Source: Phyllobacterium brassicacearum (GTDB lineage: Bacteria > Pseudomonadota > Alphaproteobacteria > Rhizobiales > Rhizobiaceae). From it: a stretch of 64,000 nucleotides of DNA. The DNA lies in assembly GCF_003010955.1 (NCBI RefSeq), contig NZ_PGGO01000012.1, positions 1 to 64,000 on the forward strand. Direction: 5' to 3'. The notes beneath the pieces were generated by a model. The model saw only the letters and a program-made list of their open reading frames with translations, searched no databases and was not told where the DNA came from. Made by a program: the position numbers and the translations under genes. Of the stretch, positions 7,173 to 15,924 are shown one piece after another (position 1 is the first letter of the stretch; the number at the start of each line of letters is the position of its first letter).

Positions 7173-8162
7173 TTACTGAAACTTGGCCATGTCCTGGTGC
7201 TTGGCCTTGATTTCGCGCACCGTTTGCGAATGCGAGCGCATCACGACAGTGTGCGTCTGGATATAGTCGCGGGCAAATTTTACGCCGGATAGCATATTGC
7301 CATCGGTAACGCCCGTCGCGGCAAACAGCACATCGCCCTTGGCCATTTCTTCCATGGTATAGATCTTCTTCGGATCGCTGATGCCCATTTTGGCTGCGCG
7401 AGCGATCTTGTCGTCGCTGTTCAGCTGCAGACGGCCCTGCATCTGGCCGCCAATGCAGCGCAGCGCCGCGGCCGCCAGCACACCCTCCGGTGCACCGCCA
7501 ATGCCGATATAGATGTCGATACCGGTTTCATCCGGATCCGTGGTGTGGATCACGCCGGCCACGTCGCCATCGCCGATCAGGCGTATGGCAGCGCCCGTTG
7601 CACGCACTTCTTCGATGAGACGGGCGTGGCGTGGACGATCCATGATGCAGGCGGTGATTTCATTGAGCGGCACGCCCTTGGCCTTGGCCACGGCTGTGAT
7701 GTTCTCAATTGCCGGAGCATCCAGATTGATGATGCCTTTCGGGTAGCCCGGTCCGACGGCGATCTTTTCCATATAGACGTCAGGCGCATAGAGGAGATTG
7801 CCCTTTTCGGCGATCGCTATGACCGCCAGGGAGTTTGGCAGGTTCTTGGCGCAGATCGTCGTGCCTTCCAACGGGTCGAGGGCGATATCAACAGCCGGTC
7901 CGTTGCGTGTTCCGACCTCCTCGCCGATGTAGAGCATCGGTGCTTCGTCGCGCTCTCCTTCGCCAATCACGACAGTACCGGAGATGGGCAGGCGGTTAAG
8001 CTCCTGGCGCATGGCATCGACAGCGGCCTGATCGGCTGCCATCTCGTCACCGCGTCCGCGCAAGCGCGCTGCAGCAACAGCGGCGCGCTCCGTTACGCGC
8101 ACGAGTTCAAGGGTCAAGATACGATCGAGGCCTGCTTCAGTCTGGTCGGAAGTTTTCGGCAT
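7173..8162 (-). CDS. glpX: Class II fructose-1,6-bisphosphatase (GlpX)
   Basis: A 329-residue enzyme hydrolysing fructose-1,6-bisphosphate to fructose-6-phosphate in gluconeogenesis. Family motifs: GTVVIGEGERDEAPML (~60-75), VDIALDPLEGTTICAKN (~90, metal site), TACIMDRPRHARLIEE (~170), IGIGGAPEGVLAAAALRC (~225-240) and VLFAATGVTDGNMLSGVKF (~285). ATG 8162 has AGGAAAC upstream. It is the last gene of a minus-strand series alaC-like, hom, glpX, 177 bases after hom. In rhizobia this pairing with homoserine dehydrogenase is common. Confidence 0.95.
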   Translation of the reverse strand: MPKTSDQTEAGLDRILTLELVRVTERAAVAAARLRGRGDEMAADQAAVDAMRQELNRLPISGTVVIGEGERDEAPMLYIGEEVGTRNGPAVDIALDPLEGTTICAKNLPNSLAVIAIAEKGNLLYAPDVYMEKIAVGPGYPKGIINLDAPAIENITAVAKAKGVPLNEITACIMDRPRHARLIEEVRATGAAIRLIGDGDVAGVIHTTDPDETGIDIYIGIGGAPEGVLAAAALRCIGGQMQGRLQLNSDDKIARAAKMGISDPKKIYTMEEMAKGDVLFAATGVTDGNMLSGVKFARDYIQTHTVVMRSHSQTVREIKAKHQDMAKFQ

Positions 8163-8339
8163 AATGTTTCCTGCGTTAGTGTCGAGTTGCCGTATTTCGA
8201 ATAAATACAGCGCTGCTTAGCATCGGTATGCAAACCTTTTGTCAAAGTCACAACCATGCGGCAAGAGCCGACGGGCAAGAAAAACCTCTCGTCGAAAAAG
8301 CTAATCGATTAAACGGGGTAGCGGGGTTTTTTGAACAGG

Positions 8340-9656
8340 TCACCCTGCCCGTTCGATGCGGATCATCTGCGGTTTGTCGGTTGCATGGCCATCCTTGACG
8401 ATGCCCTCGAGCGCCTTCTTGACCGCCGCTTCGGTCGTCTCGTGCGTCACGAGAATGACCGTTTTCGTTGCTTCCGGCTGATTGTCGGCACTCTGGCGCT
8501 GGACGATCGATTCGAGCGAAATATCGTTATCGGCCATGCGCTTGGCGATGGCGGCGAACACGCCCGCACGGTCGTGCACAGTCAAGCGAATGAAATAACC
8601 GCCCTCGTGCGCGCGCATCCTCGCGCGTTTATAGGGCGCCAGCGCCTTCGCCGGTGTGCCGAAGACAGGCCCGTGCTGGAAGCCCGGACGGCTCTTCGCT
8701 ATATCGGCAAGATCGCCAATGACAGCCGAAGCCGTTGCGGCGCCGCCCGCGCCGGGACCCGACAGGAGCAGTTCGCCGAGCAGATCGGTCTCGATTGCAA
8801 CGGCGTTGGTCACGCCGTGCACCTGGGCAATGACGGATTCGACGGGCACCATCGTCGGGTGTACGCGCTGCTCAATGCCACTGTCGGTTTTCAGCGCGAC
8901 ACCCAAGAGCTTGATACGGTAACCGAGTTCGTCTGCTGCCCTGATATCGGCCAGCGAAATATTGCTGATGCCTTCGAGATAGATGTCATCGGCAGAAATC
9001 TGCGTGCCAAAGGCAAGGCTCGTCAGGATCGCGAGCTTGTGCGCGGTATCGTTACCCTCGATGTCGAAGGTCGGATCCGCTTCTGCGTAGCCGAGCCGCT
9101 GCGCATCAGCGAGGCAATCCTCAAAGGAAATGCCCTCGTCCCACATGCGCGTCAGGATGTAGTTGCACGTGCCGTTCATGATGCCGTAGACGCGCGAAAC
9201 CGTGTTGCCGGTCAGCGACTCGCGCAATGCCTTGATGACAGGAATGCCGCCCGCAACCGCCGCCTCGAAGTTCAAAAGCACACCCTTGTCTTCCGCAATC
9301 TTGGCAAGCGAAACGCCGTGTTTTGCAAGGAGAGCCTTGTTGGCAGTAATCACGTGGCGCCCTGATCTCAATGCAGCCTCAACCGAAGCGCGTGCAGGGC
9401 CTTCGTCGCCGCCGATCAATTCAATAAAAACATCGATATTGTTGGATTTGGCCAAGGCAACGGGATCATCGAACCATGTGGCGGACGAGAAATCGACTCC
9501 GCGGTCACGCTTCTGATCGCGTGCCGATACCGCGGTCACGATGATTTCCTTGCCGCACTGGCGGGTGAGCATTTCGCCCTTGTCACGCAATATTTTCAGG
9601 ACTGAGGCACCAACAGTGCCCAGTCCGGCGATTCCCACGCGCAGCGCTTCACTCAT
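8340..9656 (-). CDS. hom: Homoserine dehydrogenase
   Basis: A 438-residue enzyme reducing aspartate semialdehyde to homoserine on the route to threonine, methionine and isoleucine. The N-terminal Rossmann motif is GIAGLGTVGASVLKIL (~8-23). The catalytic domain shows GRHVITANKALLAKHG (~100), GIPVIKALRESLTGN and GIMNGTCNYILTRM (~165-178), FEDCLADAQRLGYAEADP and DIEGNDTAHKLAIL. A C-terminal ACT domain (~355-430, YFIRLTVHDRAGVFAAIA) suggests allosteric threonine inhibition. It is 72 bases downstream of the aminotransferase gene and upstream of glpX, and all three may be co-transcribed. Confidence 0.95.
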   Translation of the reverse strand: MSEALRVGIAGLGTVGASVLKILRDKGEMLTRQCGKEIIVTAVSARDQKRDRGVDFSSATWFDDPVALAKSNNIDVFIELIGGDEGPARASVEAALRSGRHVITANKALLAKHGVSLAKIAEDKGVLLNFEAAVAGGIPVIKALRESLTGNTVSRVYGIMNGTCNYILTRMWDEGISFEDCLADAQRLGYAEADPTFDIEGNDTAHKLAILTSLAFGTQISADDIYLEGISNISLADIRAADELGYRIKLLGVALKTDSGIEQRVHPTMVPVESVIAQVHGVTNAVAIETDLLGELLLSGPGAGGAATASAVIGDLADIAKSRPGFQHGPVFGTPAKALAPYKRARMRAHEGGYFIRLTVHDRAGVFAAIAKRMADNDISLESIVQRQSADNQPEATKTVILVTHETTEAAVKKALEGIVKDGHATDKPQMIRIERAG

Positions 9657-9728
9657 CGTTCAATTCCCTGAAATTTCGCTGAAGCGGCGCCGGACGGCGC
9701 CGCGGATTCCGGTACAACGTGCGTCGGA

Positions 9729-10946
9729 TCAAAGGCGCGCGTTCAACGGAATGACGTTGTGCAGTTTTTCATCGGCGGTTGCAAGAAACCGCTTCAGGCT
9801 GCGAGCCGCCTGTCGAATACGGTGCTCGTTCTCCACCAGTGCGACGCGGATATAGTCATCGCCATGTTCGCCAAAACCGATGCCAGGCGCGACGGCAAGG
9901 TCGGCGTGCTCGATCAGCAGCTTGGAAAACTCCAGCGAGCCTAGGCTGCGGAACTTTTCCGGGATGGGCGCCCAGGCGAACATGGTTGCGGCCGGCGACG
10001 GGATTTCCCATCCGGCGCGCCCGAAGCTCTCCACCAGCACGTCGCGGCGATGCTTGTAGACATTGCGAACTTCAGCAATATCCGAGCCATCGCCATTCAG
10101 TGCGGCAGCTGCGGCAACCTGAATTGGGGTGAAAGCACCGTAGTCGAGGTAGGATTTGACCCGCGTCAGCGCCGAAATCAGCCGCTCATTGCCGACGGCA
10201 AAGCCCATGCGCCAGCCGGGCATGGAGAAAGTCTTCGACATTGAGGTGAATTCGACCGCGACATCGATCGCGCCTGGCACCTGCAGCACGGATGGCGGCG
10301 GCGCGCCGTCGAAATAAATCTCCGAATAGGCCAGATCCGACAGAATGATGATCTCATTCTTGCGTGCGAAAGCCACAACATCCTTGTAGAAATCCAGCGA
10401 TGCCACATGGGCCGTTGGATTGGACGGGTAGTTGAGGATCAAGGCGAGCGGCTTGGGGATCGAATGGCGAATCCCGCGCTCCAGCGCGGGGATGAACTGG
10501 TCATCCGGCTTGGCCGGGATTGATCTGATGACGCCGCCGGACATGATGAAGCCGAAAGCGTGAATCGGATAGGTCGGATCGGGGCAAAGCACCACATCGC
10601 CGGGCGCCGTGATGGCTTGCGCCATGTTGGCAAAGCCTTCCTTCGAGCCGAGCGTCGCCACGACCTGCGTATCGGGATTGAGTTTGACGCCGAAACGGCG
10701 CTCGTAATAGGCCGCCTGCGCGCGCCGCAGACCCGGGATACCCTTGGACGAAGAATAGCGGTGCGTGCGCGGATCCTGGACGGCCTCGCAAAGCTTGTCG
10801 ACAATACTTTGGGGTGTCGGCAGATCGGGATTACCCATGCCAAGGTCGATAATGTCCGCACCCGCCGCTCGCGCGCTCGCCTTGAGGCGATTCACCTGTT
10901 CGAAAACGTAAGGTGGGAGGCGGCGAACTTTATGAAATTCTTCCAT
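9729..10946 (-). CDS. alaC: PLP-dependent aminotransferase, AlaC-like (glutamate-pyruvate)
   Basis: A 405-residue class I/II aminotransferase. It matches E. coli AlaC closely in several blocks: RLPPYVFEQVNRLKASAR near the N-terminus, DIIDLGMGNPD, HRYSSSKGIPGLRRA, TLGSKEGFANM and LILNYPSNPTAH. SMSKTFSMPGWRMGFAVGN carries the PLP lysine in SKTF, and SYLDYGAFTPIQVAA and VAPGIGFGEHGDDYIR complete the match. AlaC interconverts alanine and pyruvate with glutamate; some rhizobial relatives are labelled LL-diaminopimelate aminotransferase. ATG 10946 gives MEEFHKVRRLPPYVF; an upstream continuation of the frame to 11396 overlaps yidD on the same strand and is spurious. It precedes hom on the same strand. 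Confidence 0.85.
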   Translation of the reverse strand: MEEFHKVRRLPPYVFEQVNRLKASARAAGADIIDLGMGNPDLPTPQSIVDKLCEAVQDPRTHRYSSSKGIPGLRRAQAAYYERRFGVKLNPDTQVVATLGSKEGFANMAQAITAPGDVVLCPDPTYPIHAFGFIMSGGVIRSIPAKPDDQFIPALERGIRHSIPKPLALILNYPSNPTAHVASLDFYKDVVAFARKNEIIILSDLAYSEIYFDGAPPPSVLQVPGAIDVAVEFTSMSKTFSMPGWRMGFAVGNERLISALTRVKSYLDYGAFTPIQVAAAAALNGDGSDIAEVRNVYKHRRDVLVESFGRAGWEIPSPAATMFAWAPIPEKFRSLGSLEFSKLLIEHADLAVAPGIGFGEHGDDYIRVALVENEHRIRQAARSLKRFLATADEKLHNVIPLNARL

Positions 10947-11040
10947 AGGGTTGGGTCCGGTAAAAATGGGTTGAATCTGCGCGTGCGCTATACACCCAAT
11001 CGACACGCCGGTCGAGCAGTCATTATGGATTGAACCGGGC

Positions 11041-11400
11041 TCAGGAGCGGTGAAGTCGCCAATAACGCCAAGGCAGATACCAAACCAAGCGACTGTCGAG
11101 CGTTGTGGGGACAGGGTCCAATCCCTGTGTTCCACCAGGACCGCAGCGCATGAAACGGAACAAGCCCATCCAGCCTCCCGTCCACAAGCCATAGCGGGCA
11201 ATCGACTCGTAGGCATATTCCGAACATGTGGGCAGGTGGCGGCAAGAGTTGCCAATGAAACCGGACAATGTGAGCTGATAGAAGCGCACGAGGCCGGTTC
11301 CCAGCAGACGGCCCGGTGTCTTCGGCCAAGGTCCCCGCCAGTTGCGTGAATATCTACCGGGATTCGTCGGCTTATGCTCGTGCGCTTGCTGATCACACAT
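11041..11400 (-). CDS. yidD: Membrane protein insertion efficiency factor YidD
   Basis: A 119-residue member of the YidD family, a small amphipathic protein at the inner membrane that assists YidC-dependent insertion. The core is FYQLTLSGFIGNSCRHLPTC (~40-60) with the paired cysteines, followed by SEYAYESIARYGLWTGGWMG and CGPGGTQGLDPVP. The N-terminal ~30 residues and the tail beyond DPVP are variable. ATG 11400 lies 8 bases after the stop of the iron-sulfur scaffold homologue, so the two are probably co-transcribed. The gene is usually next to rnpA-yidC in other bacteria; this detached position is usual in rhizobia. Confidence 0.9.
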   Translation of the reverse strand: MCDQQAHEHKPTNPGRYSRNWRGPWPKTPGRLLGTGLVRFYQLTLSGFIGNSCRHLPTCSEYAYESIARYGLWTGGWMGLFRFMRCGPGGTQGLDPVPTTLDSRLVWYLPWRYWRLHRS

Positions 11401-11408
11401 AATCGATC

Positions 11409-11855
11409 TCAGGCCGCTGCTTCGGCAGTTTTCTTTTCAATCTGGTTCAGGCAATCGACGACCGCATCAAATGTCAGCATCGTGGAATTGTGGCGTGCCT
11501 TGTAGTCTCGCACGGGTTCAAGGAATTTGAGATCTTCGAAACGCCCTTCCGGCGGCGCTCCATTCTCCTTCAACATCTTGAACATGGCCTCACGGACGTC
11601 CCGCAACTCCTGAGCGGTGGCGCCAATGACATGACGGGCCATGATCGAGGACGACGCTTGCCCCAACGCACAGGCTTTGACGTCGTGGGCGAAATCGGAA
11701 ACGACGCCGTCCTGCATCTTGAGATCAACAGTGACGGTCGAGCCGCAGAGTTTCGAATGGGCAGTCGCCGAGGCATCCGGATCCTGCAGACGGCCGAGCC
11801 GCTGGATATTTCCAGCAAATTCCAGAATACGCGCGTTGTAAACGTCGTTGATCAT
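11409..11855 (-). CDS. NifU/SufU-like iron-sulfur scaffold homologue with one cluster Cys missing
   Basis: A 148-residue protein of the IscU/SufU fold. The first two ligand positions are present, in SKLCGSTVTVDL (~37) and VKACALGQASSSIM (~63), together with the SufU-like ALGQASSS loop. At the third position, where SufU has a Cys in ARIKCA-L, this protein reads ARHNSTML, so serine replaces cysteine. A later Cys in VVDCLNQ could substitute. Homologues next to folE or yidD in rhizobia are annotated as scaffold proteins, but cluster assembly by this one is uncertain; sulfur relay or regulation is possible. It is transcribed away from folE and heads the yidD unit. Confidence 0.75.
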   Translation of the reverse strand: MINDVYNARILEFAGNIQRLGRLQDPDASATAHSKLCGSTVTVDLKMQDGVVSDFAHDVKACALGQASSSIMARHVIGATAQELRDVREAMFKMLKENGAPPEGRFEDLKFLEPVRDYKARHNSTMLTFDAVVDCLNQIEKKTAEAAA

Positions 11856-12079
11856 GATGGGTGCTTGTTCCTCGACACAGCGTTCACCGCAAACACATCA
11901 TTGTGCGCCGCTTTGACCCCTATTAATCTCGAATTCCCTCTCTATATAGTATGACAGTGACCTAGCACAAAGTCGCATAGATTAAATTATGTGATGGGGT
12001 AATATGGTCAGGTATGGATCGAAGGTTCATACCCACATCAATACACCGTCCGTCCCTCAGGGAACGACTATCGTGTATT

Positions 12080-12119
12080 GCCGTTTAACTCGTCGCTCCT
12101 TTGAGGGCGACTACGGGAG
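12080..12119 (+). promoter_or_regulatory. THF-II (folE) riboswitch controlling folE
   Basis: The bases before folE read CCGUUUAACUCGUC...GACUACGGGAG, the conserved pattern of the folE RNA motif (THF-II class) known from Alphaproteobacteria. CCGU 12081-12084 pairs with ACGG 12113-12116; GUCGC 12092-12096 pairs with GCGAC 12107-12111, capped by a UUUGA loop. The Shine-Dalgarno GGGAG at 12115-12119 is part of the structure, six bases before ATG 12126, so ligand binding should block translation when reduced folates are plentiful. The match is from memory of the motif. Confidence 0.8.
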
Positions 12120-12125
12120 ATCGCG

Positions 12126-12752
12126 ATGGATGCGGTAATCAAGAACTTGCAGTCTGCGGCTGTTAAGCAGGACAACAAACGGCGTCCGACACAGGCAGAA
12201 GCAGAAGCGGCCGTCCGCACGCTACTGCTATGGGCGGGTGACGATCCTGATCGTGAAGGACTACTGGACACGCCGGAACGCGTGGCGAAGGCCTATAGGG
12301 AGCTGTTCTCCGGATACTCGCAGGATCCGGCCGATGTGCTTGGCCGCACCTTCGAGGAAATCGCCGGGTATGAGGACATTGTCCTTATCCAGGACATTCC
12401 GTTTTTCTCGCATTGCGAGCATCACATGGTCCCAATCATCGGCAAGGCGCACGTCGCGTATCTGCCTGATGGCGAGAAGGTTGTCGGCCTGTCGAAAATC
12501 GCCCGCGTCGTCGACATTTATGCGCATCGTCTGCAGACGCAGGAGGCAATGACGGCACAGATCGCCAATGCCATCCAGGAGTCATTGCAGCCGCGTGGCG
12601 TCGCCGTCATGATTGAGGCCGAGCATATGTGCATGTCCATGCGCGGTATTCGCAAATCCGGTTCGATGACGACGACGACGACGTTCACCGGCACCTACAA
12701 GACCGATGTCAACGAACAGGTGCGTTTCATGACCCTTGTTCGAGGCCGGTAA
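12126..12752 (+). CDS. folE: GTP cyclohydrolase I (FolE, type IA)
   Basis: A 208-residue enzyme converting GTP to 7,8-dihydroneopterin triphosphate, the first step of tetrahydrofolate synthesis. The zinc and active-site motifs are present: [20 protein letters not shown] (~97-117, Cys and His ligands), [20 protein letters not shown] (~135) and [14 protein letters not shown] (~168-180, second Cys). The leader [20 protein letters not shown] is also typical. ATG 12126 follows GGGAG, which lies inside the THF-II riboswitch. hisI starts 18 bases after the stop, so the two share a transcript, an arrangement frequent in rhizobia. Confidence 0.97.
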   Translation: MDAVIKNLQSAAVKQDNKRRPTQAEAEAAVRTLLLWAGDDPDREGLLDTPERVAKAYRELFSGYSQDPADVLGRTFEEIAGYEDIVLIQDIPFFSHCEHHMVPIIGKAHVAYLPDGEKVVGLSKIARVVDIYAHRLQTQEAMTAQIANAIQESLQPRGVAVMIEAEHMCMSMRGIRKSGSMTTTTTFTGTYKTDVNEQVRFMTLVRGR

Positions 12753-12770
12753 GCGCTAGAACTGGCACAG

Positions 12771-13193
12771 ATGACTTCCTTTCCCAACTCGCTCAGCGAC
12801 AAGCACGAGAACGAAGAAGGCGCGGTGTTTGCACCGCGCTTTGACGCGTCGGGACTGGTGACGACGATTGTCACCGATGCGCAGGACGGTCACCTGCTCA
12901 TGGTGGCACATATGAACGCCGAAGCGCTGCAACTGACGCTCCAAACCGGGATCGCGCATTACTGGTCGCGTTCGCGCAAGACGCTATGGAAAAAGGGCGC
13001 GACCTCCGGAAATCTGCAGACGGTCGTCGAAATGCGCACCGACTGCGATCAGGACGCGCTCTGGCTGAAAGTGACCGTGGCCGGCGACGGCCCGACCTGC
13101 CACACAGGGCGCAGATCCTGTTTTTACCGTCAGGTCGTTACAAACGATGGAACCTCTTCGCTCGTCATGACTTCGGAAACCAGCACCTCGTAA
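12771..13193 (+). CDS. hisI: Phosphoribosyl-AMP cyclohydrolase (HisI)
   Basis: A 140-residue zinc enzyme of histidine biosynthesis that opens the adenine ring of phosphoribosyl-AMP. Signature blocks: [12 protein letters not shown] (~44), [19 protein letters not shown] (~64-82), [14 protein letters not shown] (~88-101) and [14 protein letters not shown] (~108-121). The three cysteines CDQD, CHTG and SCFY form the zinc site. It carries only the HisI half; the HisE pyrophosphohydrolase domain is absent, as in other alphaproteobacteria. It follows folE closely and is probably co-transcribed with it, and so also under the riboswitch. Confidence 0.95.
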   Translation: MTSFPNSLSDKHENEEGAVFAPRFDASGLVTTIVTDAQDGHLLMVAHMNAEALQLTLQTGIAHYWSRSRKTLWKKGATSGNLQTVVEMRTDCDQDALWLKVTVAGDGPTCHTGRRSCFYRQVVTNDGTSSLVMTSETSTS

Positions 13194-13337
13194 ATCGCGT
13201 AATCGTCATTAGCGAACTCTTAATCCTATTTCCTTGGTTGGCTAAGCGGTCACAATTACGCAATATTCATCCTTGAACACTAATATCGCAATCCATGCAG
13301 GGGTTATTGAAACAGTACGACTTCAGGAGTGTGTGCC

Positions 13338-14312
13338 ATGCTCGAATGGGCATCGCGCCGGTTGCGCGCGGCAGAACCGATCGGCATCAGTGATAATCCG
13401 GACGTGCCAGTAACGACGCCGGAAAAGCCTCGCGACAGCAAGACACCTATTGCCTTGGCGCTTGGCGGCGGTGCTGCACGTGGATGGGCACATATCGGGG
13501 TGTTGCGCGCGCTGGACGAAGCAGGCATCGAGATTTCCATGATCGCCGGTACTTCGATCGGTGCCCTCGTCGGCGGCTGCTATCTTGGCGGCAAGCTCGA
13601 TCAACTCGAAGAATTCGCGCGCAGCCTGACCAAACGCGGCATCTTCAGCCTGCTCGACCTGAGATTGGGCGGCAATGGCCTGTTCGGCGGTATGAAGCTC
13701 GATCGCCGCCTGCGCGAACATCTGGAACAACTATCCATCGAACATCTGTCCAAGCGGTTCATCGCTGTCTGTACCGAAATCAATACCGGGCATGAGATCT
13801 GGCTGACGCGCGGCAGCCTGATCACCGCGATGCGGGCTTCCTATGCCCTGCCCGGAGTGTTCGAGCCCGTCGAATGCAATGGCCGGACGCTGGTAGATGG
13901 CGCTCTGGTGAATCCTGTCCCCGTCGCGGTTTGCCGGTCTTACGAACACCCTCTGGTAGTCGCTGTGAACCTTCATTATGACCAGTTCGGCCGCGCCGCT
14001 GTGGTCAAGCATGCGGCAGAACCTCCTCATCCACATGCAGGTGACGGCGACGCGTCAGGCTCTCGCTTCGGATCGTCCTACACCAAGCGCCTCGGCATTA
14101 CGGGCGTCATGATGGAAGCCTTCAACATCATCCAGGACCGGATCTCGCGCGCGCGCATGGCGGGTGATCCGCCTGATATCATGCTGATGCCGAAAATCGG
14201 CCATGTCGGGCTTGCCGAGTTTCACCGCGCCGACGAAGCGATCAAACTCGGCTATGAAGAAACGATGGCGCGCCTCGGCGAACTGGAACGTATGCAGAAA
14301 CTGGTGTTCTAG
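13338..14312 (+). CDS. Patatin-like phospholipase (RssA-type)
   Basis: A 324-residue serine hydrolase of the bacterial patatin family. The oxyanion motif ALGGGAARGWAHIGVL occurs at ~41-56, the nucleophile elbow GTSIGALVGG at ~73-82 (Ser in GTSIG), and the catalytic Asp in LVDGALVNPVPV at ~187. There is no signal peptide, so it is probably cytoplasmic or peripheral, acting on membrane lipids; the natural substrate is unknown. ATG 13338 was chosen because AGGAG at 13325-13329 is 8 bases upstream; a GTG at 13329 overlaps that site. It is separated from hisI by 144 bases and converges on the CBS-domain gene. Confidence 0.85.
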   Translation: MLEWASRRLRAAEPIGISDNPDVPVTTPEKPRDSKTPIALALGGGAARGWAHIGVLRALDEAGIEISMIAGTSIGALVGGCYLGGKLDQLEEFARSLTKRGIFSLLDLRLGGNGLFGGMKLDRRLREHLEQLSIEHLSKRFIAVCTEINTGHEIWLTRGSLITAMRASYALPGVFEPVECNGRTLVDGALVNPVPVAVCRSYEHPLVVAVNLHYDQFGRAAVVKHAAEPPHPHAGDGDASGSRFGSSYTKRLGITGVMMEAFNIIQDRISRARMAGDPPDIMLMPKIGHVGLAEFHRADEAIKLGYEETMARLGELERMQKLVF

Positions 14313-14331
14313 CCGCTCCTTGAGAATGGGT

Positions 14332-14763
14332 TCAGGCGGTTGCGATATAAGTGCGGATATCTTCTGACTCGCGTTCTACCTCTTCAATGCGAAGTTTGAC
14401 GACATCGCCGATCGATACAATGCCGTGCAAATGTCCGTCTTTCTCGACAGGCAGATGGCGGAAACGGCCCATGGTCATTATCTCCATGACCTGGTTGACC
14501 GTATGCTTTTCGCTGCAGACCTTGACCTTCATGGTCATGGTTTCGGAGATTGGCTTCCACAACGCATCAGCGCCGTCCGACGCAAGCGCCCTGACAACAT
14601 CCCGTTCAGACAATATGCCCTTGATGGCGTTGTTTTTATCACAGACAACAATTGCACCGATCTTGTGTTTGGCCAGCATTGTGACGGCATCGCCTAACGT
14701 CGTTTCCGGTGTGGTACTGAATACGTCGTAGCCTTTACGTTCCAGGATCAGTTTAACAGTCAT
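14332..14763 (-). CDS. Tandem CBS-domain protein
   Basis: A 143-residue protein consisting of two CBS motifs (about 12-65 and 75-130) with the repeats ...AVTMLAKHKIGAIVVCD...GILSERDVVRAL and ...VMEIMTMGRFRHLPV...GIVSIGDVVKLRI. A pair of CBS motifs forms a Bateman module that usually binds adenine nucleotides and regulates partners. No other domain is fused, and the partner is unknown. Two in-frame ATGs exist at 14769 and 14763; AGGAGG abuts the first and is six bases from the second, so 14763 is preferred. It stands alone between convergent patatin and the rhomboid gene upstream on the same strand. Confidence 0.85.
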   Translation of the reverse strand: MTVKLILERKGYDVFSTTPETTLGDAVTMLAKHKIGAIVVCDKNNAIKGILSERDVVRALASDGADALWKPISETMTMKVKVCSEKHTVNQVMEIMTMGRFRHLPVEKDGHLHGIVSIGDVVKLRIEEVERESEDIRTYIATA

Positions 14764-14873
14764 GTACATCCTCCTTGCACACTGGCCTCCAGGTCTTCGG
14801 AAATCCCCCGGATTACATCAGATGACCTCATCCATCGTGCGCGTATGTTGCGTTTATTGCAACCGATTTGCAA

Positions 14874-15608
14874 CTATACCAACAGATCAGCATCGATGCG
14901 ATCATCATCACGCCGGTCGAACAGGGAAATACCAAAAAAGCCGACCAGAAATCCGCCAATATGGGCTTCCCAGGCGATGGTTGCCGAGTTGTCGACGCCG
15001 ACTGACAGGAGGCCAGTCAGCATGTTGGTGACAAACCACACGCCGAGAAACACCAGTACTGTCCGCATCCGCAAAGCTACGCCAATTGGCAGGATGTCGC
15101 CGACAAACGCCGCGGAATTACGCAACGGCGACCGGCGGAAGCCAAAACGTGCGGCCGCGCCCATCATGCCGGATACGGCGCCGGACGCGCCCACCAAGGG
15201 CGCTGTACTGTCTGGATAGACCGCATAATGCGTCATCACTGCAGCGATTGATGTGACGATCCAGAACAGCGCCATGCGAAGCGGGCCAATGCGCGCGGCA
15301 AGCGGCGACCCGAACGCGGCAAGCCAGATCATGTTCAGCGCTATGTGCGCGATGCTGCCATGCATGAACGAATAGGTAACGGTGGTCAGCCATGCCGCCG
15401 GCGAATAGAACCCGCCATATTCGGAGAACCGGGCCGGAATGAAGGCAAAATTCCAGAGGAAAGCGCTGCTCTGGCCGTCATCCAGTATATAGGCTTCGAG
15501 AATGAAGACGATTCCGCATATAGCCATAATGGCCAGTATGACGCCCGGAATATTGAATACCGGCTCCCTGCCGGATGAGTGATTTCGGACATCCACTGAT
15601 TTGTTCAT
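14874..15608 (-). CDS. Rhomboid family intramembrane serine protease
   Basis: A 244-residue polytopic membrane protein with six to seven hydrophobic helices. The catalytic serine lies in PLVGASGAVSGMMGA (~155-169, GxSG motif) and the catalytic histidine in WEAHIGGFLVGF (~215-226). HGSIAHIALNMIWLAAFGSPL (~105) is the conserved HxxxxHxxxN helix. This family cleaves transmembrane segments within the bilayer; the substrates here are unknown. ATG 15608 (MNKSVDVRN) is chosen; an upstream in-frame ATG at 15668 adds 20 residues without family resemblance. No functional link to the adjoining CBS gene is visible. Confidence 0.88.
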   Translation of the reverse strand: MNKSVDVRNHSSGREPVFNIPGVILAIMAICGIVFILEAYILDDGQSSAFLWNFAFIPARFSEYGGFYSPAAWLTTVTYSFMHGSIAHIALNMIWLAAFGSPLAARIGPLRMALFWIVTSIAAVMTHYAVYPDSTAPLVGASGAVSGMMGAAARFGFRRSPLRNSAAFVGDILPIGVALRMRTVLVFLGVWFVTNMLTGLLSVGVDNSATIAWEAHIGGFLVGFFGISLFDRRDDDRIDADLLV

Positions 15609-15924
15609 ACGCGCTTCACACTCTCCAACTTGCCGGTGTCGGCACGCTAGCCGGTTATCGCGCCGCAAGCAAAGCTTGAAAGAAGACCGTCGGGCAGAAA
15701 AATGGCCGCTCAGTGGTGCTGAACGGCCGTTAATTCAGGGATATTTTGGATATGCAAGTTGTTTCGAAGACGTTGTCTCATACTGATGTTCGCACCACAA
15801 TCGAAACCAATCATTAACCTTAATCGAGTCCGGCGGTGGAGCTTGCCGCATGATCGGTAGCGTCTGTGTTTCGTGGATGCCAGAGTCGGAATCACCCGAC
15901 TAGCGCGCTGGTCTCCGAAAGCAG
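15609..15924. other. Intergenic region between divergent rhomboid and PAS genes
   Basis: No gene was found in these 316 bases. A strong stem-loop, AATGGCCG (15701-15708) with CGGCCGTT (15724-15731), has an inner CAG/CTG stem and is followed by TTAATTC. It could end a short transcript. Otherwise only promoter space is expected. Confidence 0.4.

Noticed and set aside
11100-11145. tRNA-like 3' end (T-arm ACAGGGTCCAATCCCTGT followed by GTTCCACCA)
   Set aside because: It lies within yidD and encodes the conserved GPGGTQGLDPVP region of that family. No matching acceptor 5' strand, D-arm or anticodon arm precedes it at tRNA distance.
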